From Euglena gracilis (Eukaryota; Euglenida; Euglenophyceae; Euglenales), in the NCBI GenBank assembly GCA_039621445.1, contig CP154956.1, forward strand, positions 51,459,204 to 51,523,203: 64,000 bases of DNA, written 5' to 3'. The position numbers were made by a program, and so were the translations under genes. The notes under the pieces were generated by a model. The model had not been told where the DNA came from and ran no database searches. It worked only from the letters and a program-made list of their open reading frames with translations. The first letter of the stretch is position 1. The number at the start of each line of letters is the position of its first letter. Below are positions 11,441 to 19,772 of this stretch, piece by piece.

Positions 11441-11552
11441 AAGTTCACCGTTTGAAAGTTCACCGGGGGGGGGGTCCAGGGTTGGGCACTGGGGGGGGGT
11501 CCCCCCCAGTGCCCAACCCAACGGTGAACTTCACCGGTGAAGTTCACCACAA
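11441..11552. repeat. Inverted repeat around GGTGAACTTCACC
   Basis: GTTCACCG on the left, a G-run/C-run core (GGGTTGGGCACTGGGGG against its complement) and GGTGAACTTCACCGGTGAAG on the right make a foldback of about 110 bp. Confidence 0.65.
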
Positions 11553-11920
11553 GAGCACTTTATTGGCCAAAAATGACCTTTTGGGCAAGTTTTCGGAAAT
11601 TTCGACAAAATTCCATGAACCATCAACCTCAAAATGACCATTGGAGGTTCGGCAGCCACCCCCCCCCCCCTGGTGGTCGGACCCCTCGGCACTACAAAAT
11701 GGGGACCCCCCCCTGGTCAGCCAACCCCCTCGGCACGGCATGCCGAACCATACCATGGATTTTCCTTTGGGAAATTCTGGCTGTCCGCCACGGTGGACCC
11801 CCCCTGGGGGACTGACCCCCTCGGCACGGCAAAATGGGGACCCCCCCTGGTGGCCAAGGGTCCTCGTCAGACGTGGCGAACCTCCATTTTGAGAGGAAAA
11901 GGAGCAAAATCTCACCCATC

Positions 11921-12390
11921 AACGTTTCGGTACTTGTCTGTTATCGCACGACATACCCCCCCCCCTTTTGGTTATCGCACGACGCCTTCCTTTCCTCTTC
12001 CGGTGACTGTATTGGGTTACTGGGAGGAATGGGGTTGGGGTTGGGAGTTGTGATTGCGAAGATTTGGCCTTTTTTGAATTTGACCAAATTTGGGCAAATT
12101 GCCCTGTTCAGGGATGGCAAATCCCTTTTGGGGCCGAATGGTCGGCACGCTTTATCTTTCTATCCCCCTGCCTGTCTGCCGCCTTTGGGTTTCCCCCTTG
12201 GGTGTGGTGTGCCAAGAAGGGGTATACTACGGCAGGGGGCCTCGTCTCCCTTCAAAAAATAACCACAAAACCACCCAAAACGGCTGAAACAGACCCCCAG
12301 GGAAAGCATTCTGGCCGTTCCAAGGGCGTCGTGCGATAACCAAAAGGGGGGGGGGGTATGTCGTGCGATAACAGACAAGTGCCAACGTTT
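11921..12390. mobile_element. Foldback element with ~66 bp inverted ends
   Basis: The left arm 11921-11986 (containing ACTTGTCTGTTATCGCACGA) is mirrored at 12325-12390 with only a few differences, around a 340 bp spacer. Each arm holds two copies of 'ttatcgcacgac' separated by a C-run. No target duplication could be fixed and the interior has no clear protein. The arm tip ACTTGTCTGTTA is shared with the ends of the 13244-16176 insert, suggesting related termini. Confidence 0.75.
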
Positions 12391-13391
12391 CAACCCCAAC
12401 CATCTAAACGGTGAAGCTCACCGGTGAACGTTCGCCGGTGAACTTCCACAGCCCCCCCACCGTACTAGCTTACCTCCGGCGTTAATCCGCACGGAATGAA
12501 AAATGCTCCATTTCGGCGCAAAGCGCCGGGATATTTTTGGCGTTTTCGGGAGCCGATTTTCCATGTGGGTCGGCATGGAACGCCCCCTTTGGAAAGGCCC
12601 CCATCCCCTCCTGGAAAGTCCTTGTCACGTCAGGCATGACCAGTAACCATCCTGTTTGACCGGTGACAAAGGGCGAAACAGCTGGGATCGGGTCATGCAT
12701 GACGTTATATCGCTCACCAGCTTTTTCCTAAGTCTGCGTCTTAGGCGCAGGGACTCAAGACGGAGTCTGCATCGCAGACACAGGACTTCGGGCGTGACGG
12801 AGCCAAAAAAAAATGCTGCCCGAAAGATGACAAACCAGCCAAAAAAGGCTCAAATAGAAGGCCCCGGGCGGAATTTTGGCCATGCGGTGGGCCGACCTCT
12901 GGAGGTCGACAGATGGCCACTGTGCAGCATCCCCCCCCCTTTGGTGTTTCGTGTTCTGATCCCGCTTGTTTTCCAGGAAAACCGGGGGCTCCCCCGTTTT
13001 TCTTGGTTAAAAAGGCGGGATCAGAACACAAAACAATGTTGGAACCGTGTGAATGCTCCGCTCGCATGGCCCGGTGCCCCTGGGCTCCCCCTAACTCTTG
13101 GCCCAAACACAGTTCTTGACACAGAATCTGTTATCGTCGGCCGATTTTTGCAAAGAAAGGTGTTGGGGAGAGCTTGTAATTGATATACAACATGCCGAAA
13201 ATGAGAGCTCTGTGCAGTCAGCGTTCGAGGGGCAACATGGAATGGTACTTGTCTGTTAGTCGATCCACGGCAGTGCATCAAGTCTGCTAGTCGATCCACA
13301 CCTATTTTTTGCCTACTTTGGGTCACCGATGGACAGGGAAAGCACAAAAAAGGGTCAGAAGGTACGGCTGTTGTGTCGGCACAGGGTCTAG

Positions 13392-13492
13392 AGAGTTAGG
13401 GTTAGGTTTAGGGTTAGGGTCAGGGTCAGGGTTAGGGTTAGGGCTGGGGCTAGGTTAGGGCTTCGTGACCCTAACCCTAACCCTATCCTTAA
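13392..13492. repeat. Head-to-head TTAGGG / CCCTAA tract 1
   Basis: TTAGGG-type repeats run to about 13465, then switch to CCCTAA-type. The junction contains GGGCTTCGTGACCC. Confidence 0.9.
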
Positions 13493-13582
13493 CCGTATTT
13501 TTGGCCTACTTTCGGTCACTGATGGACAGGGAAAGCACAAAAAAGGGTCAGAAGATACGGCTGGTGTTGGCACAGGGTCTAG

Positions 13583-13735
13583 AGAGTTAGGGTTAGAGTT
13601 AGAGTTAGTTAGTTAGTTAGTTAGCTAGCTAGTTAGAGTTAGGATTAGGGTTAGGGTTAGGGGTCAGTGTCAGGTTTAGGGTTAGGGCTAGGGCTAACCC
13701 TAACCCTAACACTAACCCTAACCCTATTTTTTGCC
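13583..13735. repeat. Head-to-head TTAGGG / CCCTAA tract 2
   Basis: TTAGGG with a block of TTAG tetramers (13608-13635), then TTAGGG, then a switch to CCCTAA at about 13697 (GGGCTAGGGCTAACCC). Confidence 0.9.
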
Positions 13736-13787
13736 TTCTTTGGGTCACTGATGGACAGGGAAAGCATAAAACAGGGTCAGAAGATAT

Positions 13788-14668
13788 AGCTTTTATATCC
13801 GTGGACTGAGGCCCAAGACACACACTGTGTCTCGTGGACTGAGTCCACGAGACACAGTGTGTGTCCCCGTGGACTGGGACACACACTGTGTCTCGTGGAC
13901 TGAAAAATAAAAGGTGTTTGCCAGAAATGCGAGGTGTTCTACATCTAATGCAATGCAGCAGGGCAGTGGAAAGATGGTCACCGGACAACCGTGAGCTGTA
14001 ACAGCTGAGAGACAGTTGGCGCGAATTTGGAACAATGGTCGTCGGGACACGGAACGGCATAACAGACAACGAGGAGACGTAACGAGGAGCCCAGCGTTAC
14101 GCCTTACTATTCATCTGGTTTCGGGGGTCGGGGGAGCATGCGGTCCACACTGTTTGCGGTCTTCTTCATTTTCCGAAAGAAAAAACTGCAAGAACAGGTA
14201 GTGGAATGTGGTAAAAATTGTCCACGAGAAACCTTTATGCTCTAAGCCAAAAGTTGCCGAAAGGCCAAGTTATTGGGGGGCACTTGTTGGTCGGACCAGT
14301 GGGAATTCTTGATTTTTTCAGTTCACGAGGACACACACTGTGTCTCGTGGACTGGCAGTCCACGAGACACAGTGTGTGTCCCCGTGGACTGGGACACACA
14401 CTGTGTCTCGTGGACTGCCAGTCCACGAGACACAGTGTGTGTCCTCGTGAACTGAAAATTTGACAAAAAATCGCAAAAAAAATACGGGGTAGACATTGCG
14501 TGGCTAAGTTCCACGAGACACAGTGTGTGTCTTGGGCTCTTAGTCAACGGATATAGACAAAAATCGTACATTGTAACCCGGACACACCGTGTACCCGGGT
14601 TATGGGCGCCTTCGGCGCCAATAACCCGGACACACGGTGTGTCCGGGTGACATGGACGATTTTTGTGT
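13788..14668. mobile_element. Nested palindromic element with GTGTCTCGTGGACT modules
   Basis: It interrupts the ~90 bp subterminal unit: the sequence stops after GGGTCAGAAGATA (13787) and resumes at GTGTCGGCACA (14669), whereas the intact version is at 13544-13585. TIR-like arms start at 13795 (ATATCCGTGGACTGAGGCCC) and are mirrored to 14554. Inside, a module reading GACACACACTGTGTCTCGTG alternates in orientation at least seven times (13815-13902, 14330-14450, 14510). A second hairpin block built on CCGGACACAC lies at 14575-14655. The right tip TTTTTGTGTAGT resembles the TTTTTTGTAGTAA tip of the 7199/14747 family. No coding frame is evident. Confidence 0.75.
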
Positions 14669-14689
14669 AGTGTCGGCACAAAGTCTAGA

Positions 14690-14746
14690 GAGTTAGGGTT
14701 AGGGTTAGGATTAGGGTTAGGGTTAGGGGTCAGTGTTAGGTTTAAA
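14690..14746. repeat. TTAGGG tract 3
   Basis: Short TTAGGG-type tract interrupted at its right edge by insertion of the palindromic element at 14747. The uninterrupted analogue (GTCAGTGTCAGGTTTAGGG) is at 13660-13680. Confidence 0.85.
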
Positions 14747-14934
14747 CCGGCGTTTGAGACGCCGGGTTCAGGACAGAACCGGCGTCCCCCCCCACGGGTT
14801 TTCGGACGCCGGTTCTGTCCTAAAACCCGGCGTTAGGAACGCCGGTTTTGTCCAAAACCCGGCGTCCGATTTTCATTCCTAAAAATGTCACCAAAAGTGC
14901 CCAAAAGTGGCCCAAAGCTCCTGGTATGACTGTT

Positions 14935-15456
14935 TTAACCATGTAGGACAATGATTTTTGCCATTTGGGGACCAGTGGGGTGGATGTCCAAATTTCGTGA
15001 AATTGGCCCAGATTTTGATAAAGAGTACCGTGCGGCGTGGAAAGGTCTGATGAGCACCGCTGGTCGTCTGTTGAAAAGAGCTTTCGATCGAGGGGTAACT
15101 TGGTACCCTAACGTTGCACGCAGCCAGAGATACGCTCGCGATCGTCGGATCGGCCAGAATCTTAGTCGAAATTTGTGGTAATTTTCAGTGATTTTTGGTT
15201 TAAGATGCTGAATAAACCTTACAGAAACGTTTCTTCTCTTCGAAGCGACCACCTGAGGGGTTCTGGGGGGCACCAGAGTTGTGAAATTAGGATTTCCCAG
15301 TGACAGAAAGTAAGAGCTCCAGGCGGCGTCGCTGAATTTGGTGGTGATCGCCAGTCGTCTGATGAAAAGAGCTTTCGATCGAGGGGTGAGTTTGTACCCA
15401 GGCGATCGACACAGCCAGAAATACCCTCGCGATCGCCGGAATTTGGTGAAATGCAA
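14935..15456 (-). other. Open frame over the duplicated core, copy 2
   Basis: A 173-codon frame collinear with 7427-7909, with the same internal duplication (TPRSKALFIRR, TPRSKALFNRR). Being open in both copies is mildly suggestive of coding, but no domain is recognised. Confidence 0.3.
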
Positions 15457-15573
15457 GGTGGCGTGACATTGCAGATAAGTGGTCGGAGATTGGTCCTGGG
15501 AGTGTCCTTTGGCCGAAGGGTGGGGACGCCGGTTCTGTCCTGAACCCGGCGTCTCTAAAACGCCGCTTTAAAC

Positions 15574-15693
15574 AAGGGGTGGCGGACGCCGGTTCTGTCC
15601 AAAACCCGGCGTTCCAAACGCCGGTTCCGTCCTTCGGACGGAACCGGCGTTTGGAACGCCGGGTTTTGGACAGAACCGGCGTCCGCCACCCCT
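15574..15693. repeat. 120 bp perfect palindrome, copy 2
   Basis: Arms begin AAGGGGTGGCGGACGCCGGT and mirror exactly to 15693. The outer ~10 bp of each arm differs from copy 1 (GGTGGCGG in place of GGTCTCGG), yet the two arms still match one another. Confidence 0.9.
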
Positions 15694-15703
15694 TTTTTGT
15701 AGT

Positions 15704-16019
15704 AAGGGTTAGGGCTAGGGCTAGGTTAGGGCTACGTGACCCTAACCCTAACCCTAATTCTAACCCTAACCCTAACCCAAACCCTAACCCTACTTTTGGC
15801 CTACTTTGGGTCACTGATGGACAGGGAAAGCACAAAAAAGGGTCAGAAGATACGGCTGGTGTTGGCACAGTGTCTAGAGAGTAAGGGTTAGGGTCAGGGG
15901 TTAGGGTTAGGGTTAGGTTTTTGGGTTTGGTTTAGGTTAAGGGTTAGGGTTACCTAAACCCTAACCCAACCCTAAACCCAAACTCAAACCCAGAACCCTA
16001 ACCCTAAACCCTAACCCTA
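15704..16019. repeat. Head-to-head TTAGGG / CCCTAA tracts 4 and 5
   Basis: Two successive TTAGGG-to-CCCTAA switches (near 15737, with GGGCTACGTGACCC, and near 15950, with GGGTTACCTAAACCC), separated by one copy of the ~90 bp unit (15795-15884). Confidence 0.9.
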
Positions 16020-16176
16020 ACTCTCTATACCCTGTGCCGACACCAGCCGTATCTTCTGACCCTGTTTTGTGCTTTCCCTGTCCATCAATGACCCAAAGTA
16101 CATTAGTGACCCAAAGTAGGCCAAAAATAGGTGTGGATCGACCTGTTTTGCCGTGGATCGACTAACAGACAAGTAC

Positions 16177-16953
16177 ACATGGAATCAGACGTGTGAAATT
16201 CAATTTCGATGGGCATGCAATTCGCCAAAGTCGCCCAAAAGTGTCCCGAACATGAGCATTTGGGGTAAAATTGGGGATATTCCTTCCTATATTATTATCA
16301 TATTATATCATATTATCATATCATATTATTATTATATTATTAAAATATATAATATACCAAACTCCTAATTTTCATGTGGGAAAATCCTAATTTTACTTTT
16401 TATTTATTTTTTGTTCAACAATTTTGAGAACACATTTGCTCCACACATCAACTGGATTAAAAAATGACAGTTTCAAAACAGGCAATTTCCCCAATCTGAC
16501 AAAGAATCATTTTTGTTGAACAAACAAACGTGATTTTTTTTTAAAAATGAACACAACTTTTTTGAAAATGCAAAAACTACATTTTTTTCTTCAAAAAGCA
16601 ACCTCAAACAGTGTATTTTTTTGTTCGGAGTTATGGGGTGGGGGTCGACCTTGGTCACTCTCGGACCCTGCGGTCGCCTCGCTGGACTCCCCCACAACCC
16701 CCCCCCCCTGACCGAGCGACCAAGGCGACCGTGGGCCGATTGTGGTCGACCCCCACAACCCCCCCCCCCCCGGCCAGAAACAGGCGAAATTGGTCGTGGG
16801 ACGCCGATTCGGGCGTTAACCTGGTGCCTGCGGCACAGTTTTCAATGTAAAAAGCAAAAAAAAACACATGTTTTTCAAAAACATCACAAAAAACATGTGG
16901 TTTGCAGATGGGTTGCTTTGGGCCCCCACCTATTCCTTGTTCCAGATTCCACA
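16177..16953. other. AT-rich spacer, no gene
   Basis: It contains an ATTATTAT/ATATCATATTATC low-complexity stretch (16290-16345), T-runs, and a GC patch with repeated GGTCGACC and C-runs (16620-16790). Nothing coding is apparent before the frame at 16954. Confidence 0.6.
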
Positions 16954-17676
16954 ATGACAGCTGGAATTGAGCTGGTTGAATCTCCTGAAATTGCAGATTA
17001 TAATTTGCCATCTGGAGCTTCTTTCAACCAGGGCAACGCCGCAGCAGTGAATCCCAACTCTGCAAATGCTTGGAGTCACAAACTGTTGGGAGGTTGGATG
17101 TTTGTTCTTTTCCCCTGCAAGTGGAAAGTTAACCCTCCTTTGTCCACAAAGCAATTGCAAGATGCTGACAATGCAGCCGTTGAGGAATATGACCCAGGGC
17201 AGGTGGTTGTGACAGACCACACGCCGGTCTTTTCAGGACCAATCTACAACTTGGATTCATTGGATGATTTACCCGAACCCATTGAAAGTCACCAGCAATT
17301 GGAGCATCTGGAAGGTGATGAATCTGACCCTTTCTCCGCCCATCGTTACCGCCTCATTACAACACATATTTTGCCTCCGGTGGTTGTTTATGCACCACCA
17401 GCCCGCCCAGCAATCCCAGAGGGTGAGGCCAAGGCATCATTGCGTGTGGGTTGGTTCGTGGTTTGCCCAGAACTGTTGACACTGGATGTTGACTCACAGA
17501 AGGGTCCACCTCCCCCCCACTCGAAGCTCGGCACAGCAATTCGCGATTTTTCACAGTTGCCGGAGGCACCAGCCGACCCAAAAAAAACACCCAAATTTCA
17601 CACATTTTTACAACTACAGGAGTACCATGCCCCCCCCCCCCCGAGCTGCCCCCAGAGCTATAGCTCAGTGTCATAG
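16954..17676 (+). CDS. Uncharacterised acidic protein (single long open frame)
   Basis: From the ATG at 16954 a 240-codon frame runs to TAG at 17676. Unlike the other long frames here, it has balanced, protein-like composition: starts MTAGIELVESPEIADYNLP, a W/F-rich segment (GGWMFVLFPCKWKVNPP), an acidic middle (NLDSLDDLPEPIE, LEGDESDPF), then a beta-like stretch (LRVGWFVVCPELLTLDV) and a P-rich end. I recognise no family. A TTCCTTGTTCCAG acceptor sits just upstream (ending 16945), so this may be an internal or last exon instead of a complete gene. The last ~25 codons run through a C-run and may be non-coding. No tandem copies were seen elsewhere in the window. Confidence 0.5.
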   Translation: MTAGIELVESPEIADYNLPSGASFNQGNAAAVNPNSANAWSHKLLGGWMFVLFPCKWKVNPPLSTKQLQDADNAAVEEYDPGQVVVTDHTPVFSGPIYNLDSLDDLPEPIESHQQLEHLEGDESDPFSAHRYRLITTHILPPVVVYAPPARPAIPEGEAKASLRVGWFVVCPELLTLDVDSQKGPPPPHSKLGTAIRDFSQLPEAPADPKKTPKFHTFLQLQEYHAPPPPSCPQSYSSVS

Positions 17677-17761
17677 CACTTTTATGAAAAACGCCCAAAA
17701 AAGTGCTGAATAAACGACGTCTTTTTTGAGGTTTTGAAAAATCACTTTTTGGCAAATGTGC
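17677..17761. other. Short spacer
   Basis: It contains a 'gaataaac' motif (17707) that could act as a polyadenylation signal for the upstream frame, then the edge of the PHD-finger element. Confidence 0.3.
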
Positions 17762-17878
17762 TAAAAACGTGTTCAGCCCGCCAAATGCCTGCCCTGAAAT
17801 TCATGGTCATGAACACGTTTTCCATGAGGGCATTTGTGGCAATGACACGTTTTCCATTACGGCATCTGTGGCATTGAC

Positions 17879-18337
17879 CAGGCTTCTTTTTACCAACCCC
17901 GGGGGGGGTGCCTTGTGCTATAGGGTGCCTGCCCATAGCAGGCACACCCCCCCGGGGGGTCAGATCCAAGGTGGGTGCCCAACCCGGAATACATACCCAA
18001 CCGATCATGGCGTGCCCTCATCATTGAACAGTCTCACCATTGAACAAAAACATTTGCAAAATGCTGCCATTTTTGTGGAATTGGCACTTGAACAATCACG
18101 GAATCATGTAACAAAAACCATTGTATTTGCCTTGTGCACCATACCACACTCACATTTTGTGGTGGACATTTTCTGAAGAGAGGAATTCGAATGGGCCGTG
18201 CGTGCGGGGAGGGGGGTGCTATTGCACTACCCACCCCAAAACCCGACCCCCCCCGGGGGGGTCGAAAGTGCCCTACCCCCCTGCCTGCCCATAGCACCCC
18301 CCCCGGGGGGGTGCGACCTTCCTTAAAAAGAAGCCTG
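17879..18337. mobile_element. hAT-like non-autonomous element (CAGGCTTCTTTTTA ends)
   Basis: 459 bp. The left end CAGGCTTCTTTTTA mirrors TAAAAAGAAGCCTG at the right. The 8 bp GCATTGAC duplicates exactly at 17871-17878 and 18338-18345. CAGG termini with 8 bp duplications are characteristic of the hAT superfamily. The interior has a C/G-run inverted segment and no transposase. Confidence 0.85.
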
Positions 18338-18511
18338 GCATTGACACGTTTTCCATTACAAGTATGGCTCTTTTTTGTGTAAAGTGTGTCGTCCTCCGTG
18401 ACGTCTCCCACTGCTTGTCGTTGTGCTCCAAAGTAACTTCTGGTCGTTTCCTGTGTTGTAGAGTGCCCCCGACCCGCCTCACCCGGTGAGGACCACCCCG
18501 GCCTCTCAACC

Positions 18512-19223
18512 TCACCGAATTTCCATGCTAGCGCTTTTTCCATCTTGCACTTGATTGCCACAGATGCCGTGGGGCCGCCGCAAATCTTGGCAATGAAAAT
18601 GATATGCCAAACCGCAGGCGTCACACACAACTTTGTTCAGCTCGACACAATTTGGATTTTTGGGAATGGCAACACCACAAAAACCATATTTGTCCTGTTT
18701 TATAGGCAGTCGGGACACAGCACGAGGCACAGGGGGTTGGTCAGGAGGAGAAGGCGCTACGGAGCTGCTAGGTGGTTTTGCGGAATGCCCGAGCGACGGC
18801 ATTCACATATGTATGAAAAGAGGCTGCTGAACGATTCCCTGAATCGAACATAGTTCCCGACTGCTGCTCACGTTGAGCCACATATTGTTCAATGACGCTC
18901 GCCTCATCGAACAACAGGCTGGGTTCCAGCTCTCATCCCGTCCAGGCAACAAAGAAAACATCCAGCTCAGGATAAGATGCTTGCCGATGTTGACACAGTT
19001 TGGCAAATTCCAAACAGTTGGCAACAGCAGCAAGCTCTGCACCTACGTACGGTGCCAGACCGTTTCTTTGTGTTTCCCTGTGCCAGCAAGGTGCCATGAG
19101 GGGGTCAACTTTCGGCTTCTTGGCATCTTGCTGGTATACCGCAAGAGCAGCCAGGAACACTTCCGTCCCAGGGGGAGGTGGCAAAAGACCATTCACGAAG
19201 TTTGCCGTGCGTTTAGCCACAGT
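18512..19223 (-). pseudogene. PHD-type zinc-finger protein, copy B (broken)
   Basis: Collinear with 8358-9120. Lesions compared with copy A: a TGG-to-TGA stop in the AWxGWELEP segment (about 18924); compensating single-base indels after KVDPL that scramble about 17 residues; loss of the first zinc ligand (KCGFC becomes KYGFC); and divergence after CQDLRR that removes the last CxxC. The rest of the cysteine core (VVCDACGLAYHFHC) is intact. Copy B is therefore unlikely to make a functional finger even though its inverted ends are complete. Confidence 0.7.
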
Positions 19224-19249
19224 GGGAGGGCTGCAAAAAAGGGGGGGGT

Positions 19250-19396
19250 AACACGTTTTCCAGTACGGCATCTGTGGCATTGACACGTTTTCCATTTCGG
19301 CATCTGTGGCAATGACACGTTTTCCATTACGGCATCTGTGGCAATGACACGTTTTCGATTAAGGCATCTGTGGCAAGGCACGTTTTCCATTAGGGC
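19250..19396. repeat. ~32 bp subterminal tandem array
   Basis: Five units of CACGTTTTCC(AT)..GGCATCTGTGGCA(AT)TGA. The same unit occurs at 7080-7195, 8160-8215, 17810-17878 and 18338-18365, always near the ends of the PHD-finger element, as expected of transposase-binding subterminal repeats. Confidence 0.85.
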
Positions 19397-19507
19397 ACCG
19401 TTTTTTTGGTCCGAATTTCACATTTTCGTGTTTTTGACCCCTGGCGTGAATCATGACCACGAATTTCAGGGCAGGCATTTGGCGGGCTCTGAACACATTT
19501 TTAAACA

Positions 19508-19625
19508 AATTGTGGCTGACCCAGATTTCAGCCTGAAAACGTGTTCAGGGGGCCCCTTCGCCCCCCCCCCCCTGCTGAACACGTTTTCAGGCTGAAATCT
19601 GGGCTCAGCCACAATTTGTGTGTAA
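19508..19625. repeat. Inverted repeat, ~45 bp arms
   Basis: TTTCAGCCTGAAAACGTGTT in the left arm mirrors the right arm AACACGTTTTCAGGCTGAAA around a G/C-run loop (19553-19572). A single arm is also present next to copy A at 9126-9175. Confidence 0.8.
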
Positions 19626-19772
19626 AAAATTGACCATTTTTTGCGAACATCCCAAAAAATTGCCAAAATAAACCCTTTTGGGCTGTCCGAGGTTCCCCCC
19701 CCCCCCCGAGCTTCTCCCCGCACTACGCTGTTTTGGACATCAATTTTTAAAATTTGTGACCCTCACCCCCCC

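Larger units (their letters stand above)
10482..13243. other. No convincing gene; repeats
   Basis: Upstream flank (or a further intron) of the prion-like gene. It holds degenerate telomere-type repeats (11198), short inverted repeats around GGTGAACTTCACC (11441-11552, again 12412-12445), a tandem with 'cccctcggcac' units (11680-11850) and a long inverted repeat (11921-12390). A short plus-strand frame around 10500-10680 is coding-like for about 35 residues but lacks splice support. Confidence 0.5.
14747..15705. mobile_element. Palindromic (foldback-like) element, copy 2
   Basis: Sister of 7199-8157, about 0.96 kb and collinear throughout, ending TTTTTTGTAGTAA. It is inserted in a TTAGGG tract. 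It differs from copy 1 in a patterned way: nearly every CGGGCTT/AAGCCCG in copy 1 is CGGGTTT/AAACCCG here, in both arms. Confidence 0.8.
13244..16176. mobile_element. 2.9 kb insert carrying telomere-type repeats between inverted ends
   Basis: Ends are inverted copies of about 150 bp: 13245-13393 begins GTACTTGTCTGTTAGTCGAT and is mirrored at 16028-16176. The 9 bp ACATGGAAT flanks both sides (13235-13243 and 16177-16185), as expected of a target-site duplication. Inside, a ~90 bp unit (TTTGGGTCACTGATGGACAG through TCTAGAGAG) recurs at 13300, 13495, 13730 and 15790. Each unit is followed by TTAGGG repeats, and several are preceded by CCCTAA repeats. Two palindromic elements (13788-14668, 14747-15705) are nested within it. 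No transposase or reverse transcriptase frame is seen, so if mobile it must be mobilised in trans. Confidence 0.75.
17762..19505. mobile_element. PHD-finger inverted-repeat element, copy B
   Basis: Ends are inverted: 17762-17815 (GTGTTCAGCCCGCCAAATGC onward) pairs with 19452-19505 (ending GGCGGGCTCTGAACACA). Just inside both ends lie arrays of a ~32 bp unit (GGCATCTGTGGCAATGACAC + GTTTTCC...), and between them the minus-strand PHD-protein gene (broken in this copy). A hAT-like element (17879-18337) has jumped into the left array. With copy A (7039-9125) this defines a DNA-transposon-like unit of about 1.3 kb before the nested insertion. I cannot assign a superfamily: no DDE, Y-recombinase or helicase motif is visible. 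Confidence 0.7.

Noticed and set aside
13800-14660. Repeated short modules resembling a CRISPR array
   Set aside because: Modules alternate in orientation and form nested palindromes without unique equal-length spacers, and the context is a eukaryotic genome with introns.
13392-16019. A chromosome end
   Set aside because: TTAGGG tracts are short, degenerate and inverted against CCCTAA, and ordinary sequence continues on both sides.
16621-16953. Upstream extension of the open frame before the ATG at 16954
   Set aside because: This part reads through C-runs as poly-Pro/Arg and shares antisense with simple repeats; protein-like composition begins only near 16946-16954.
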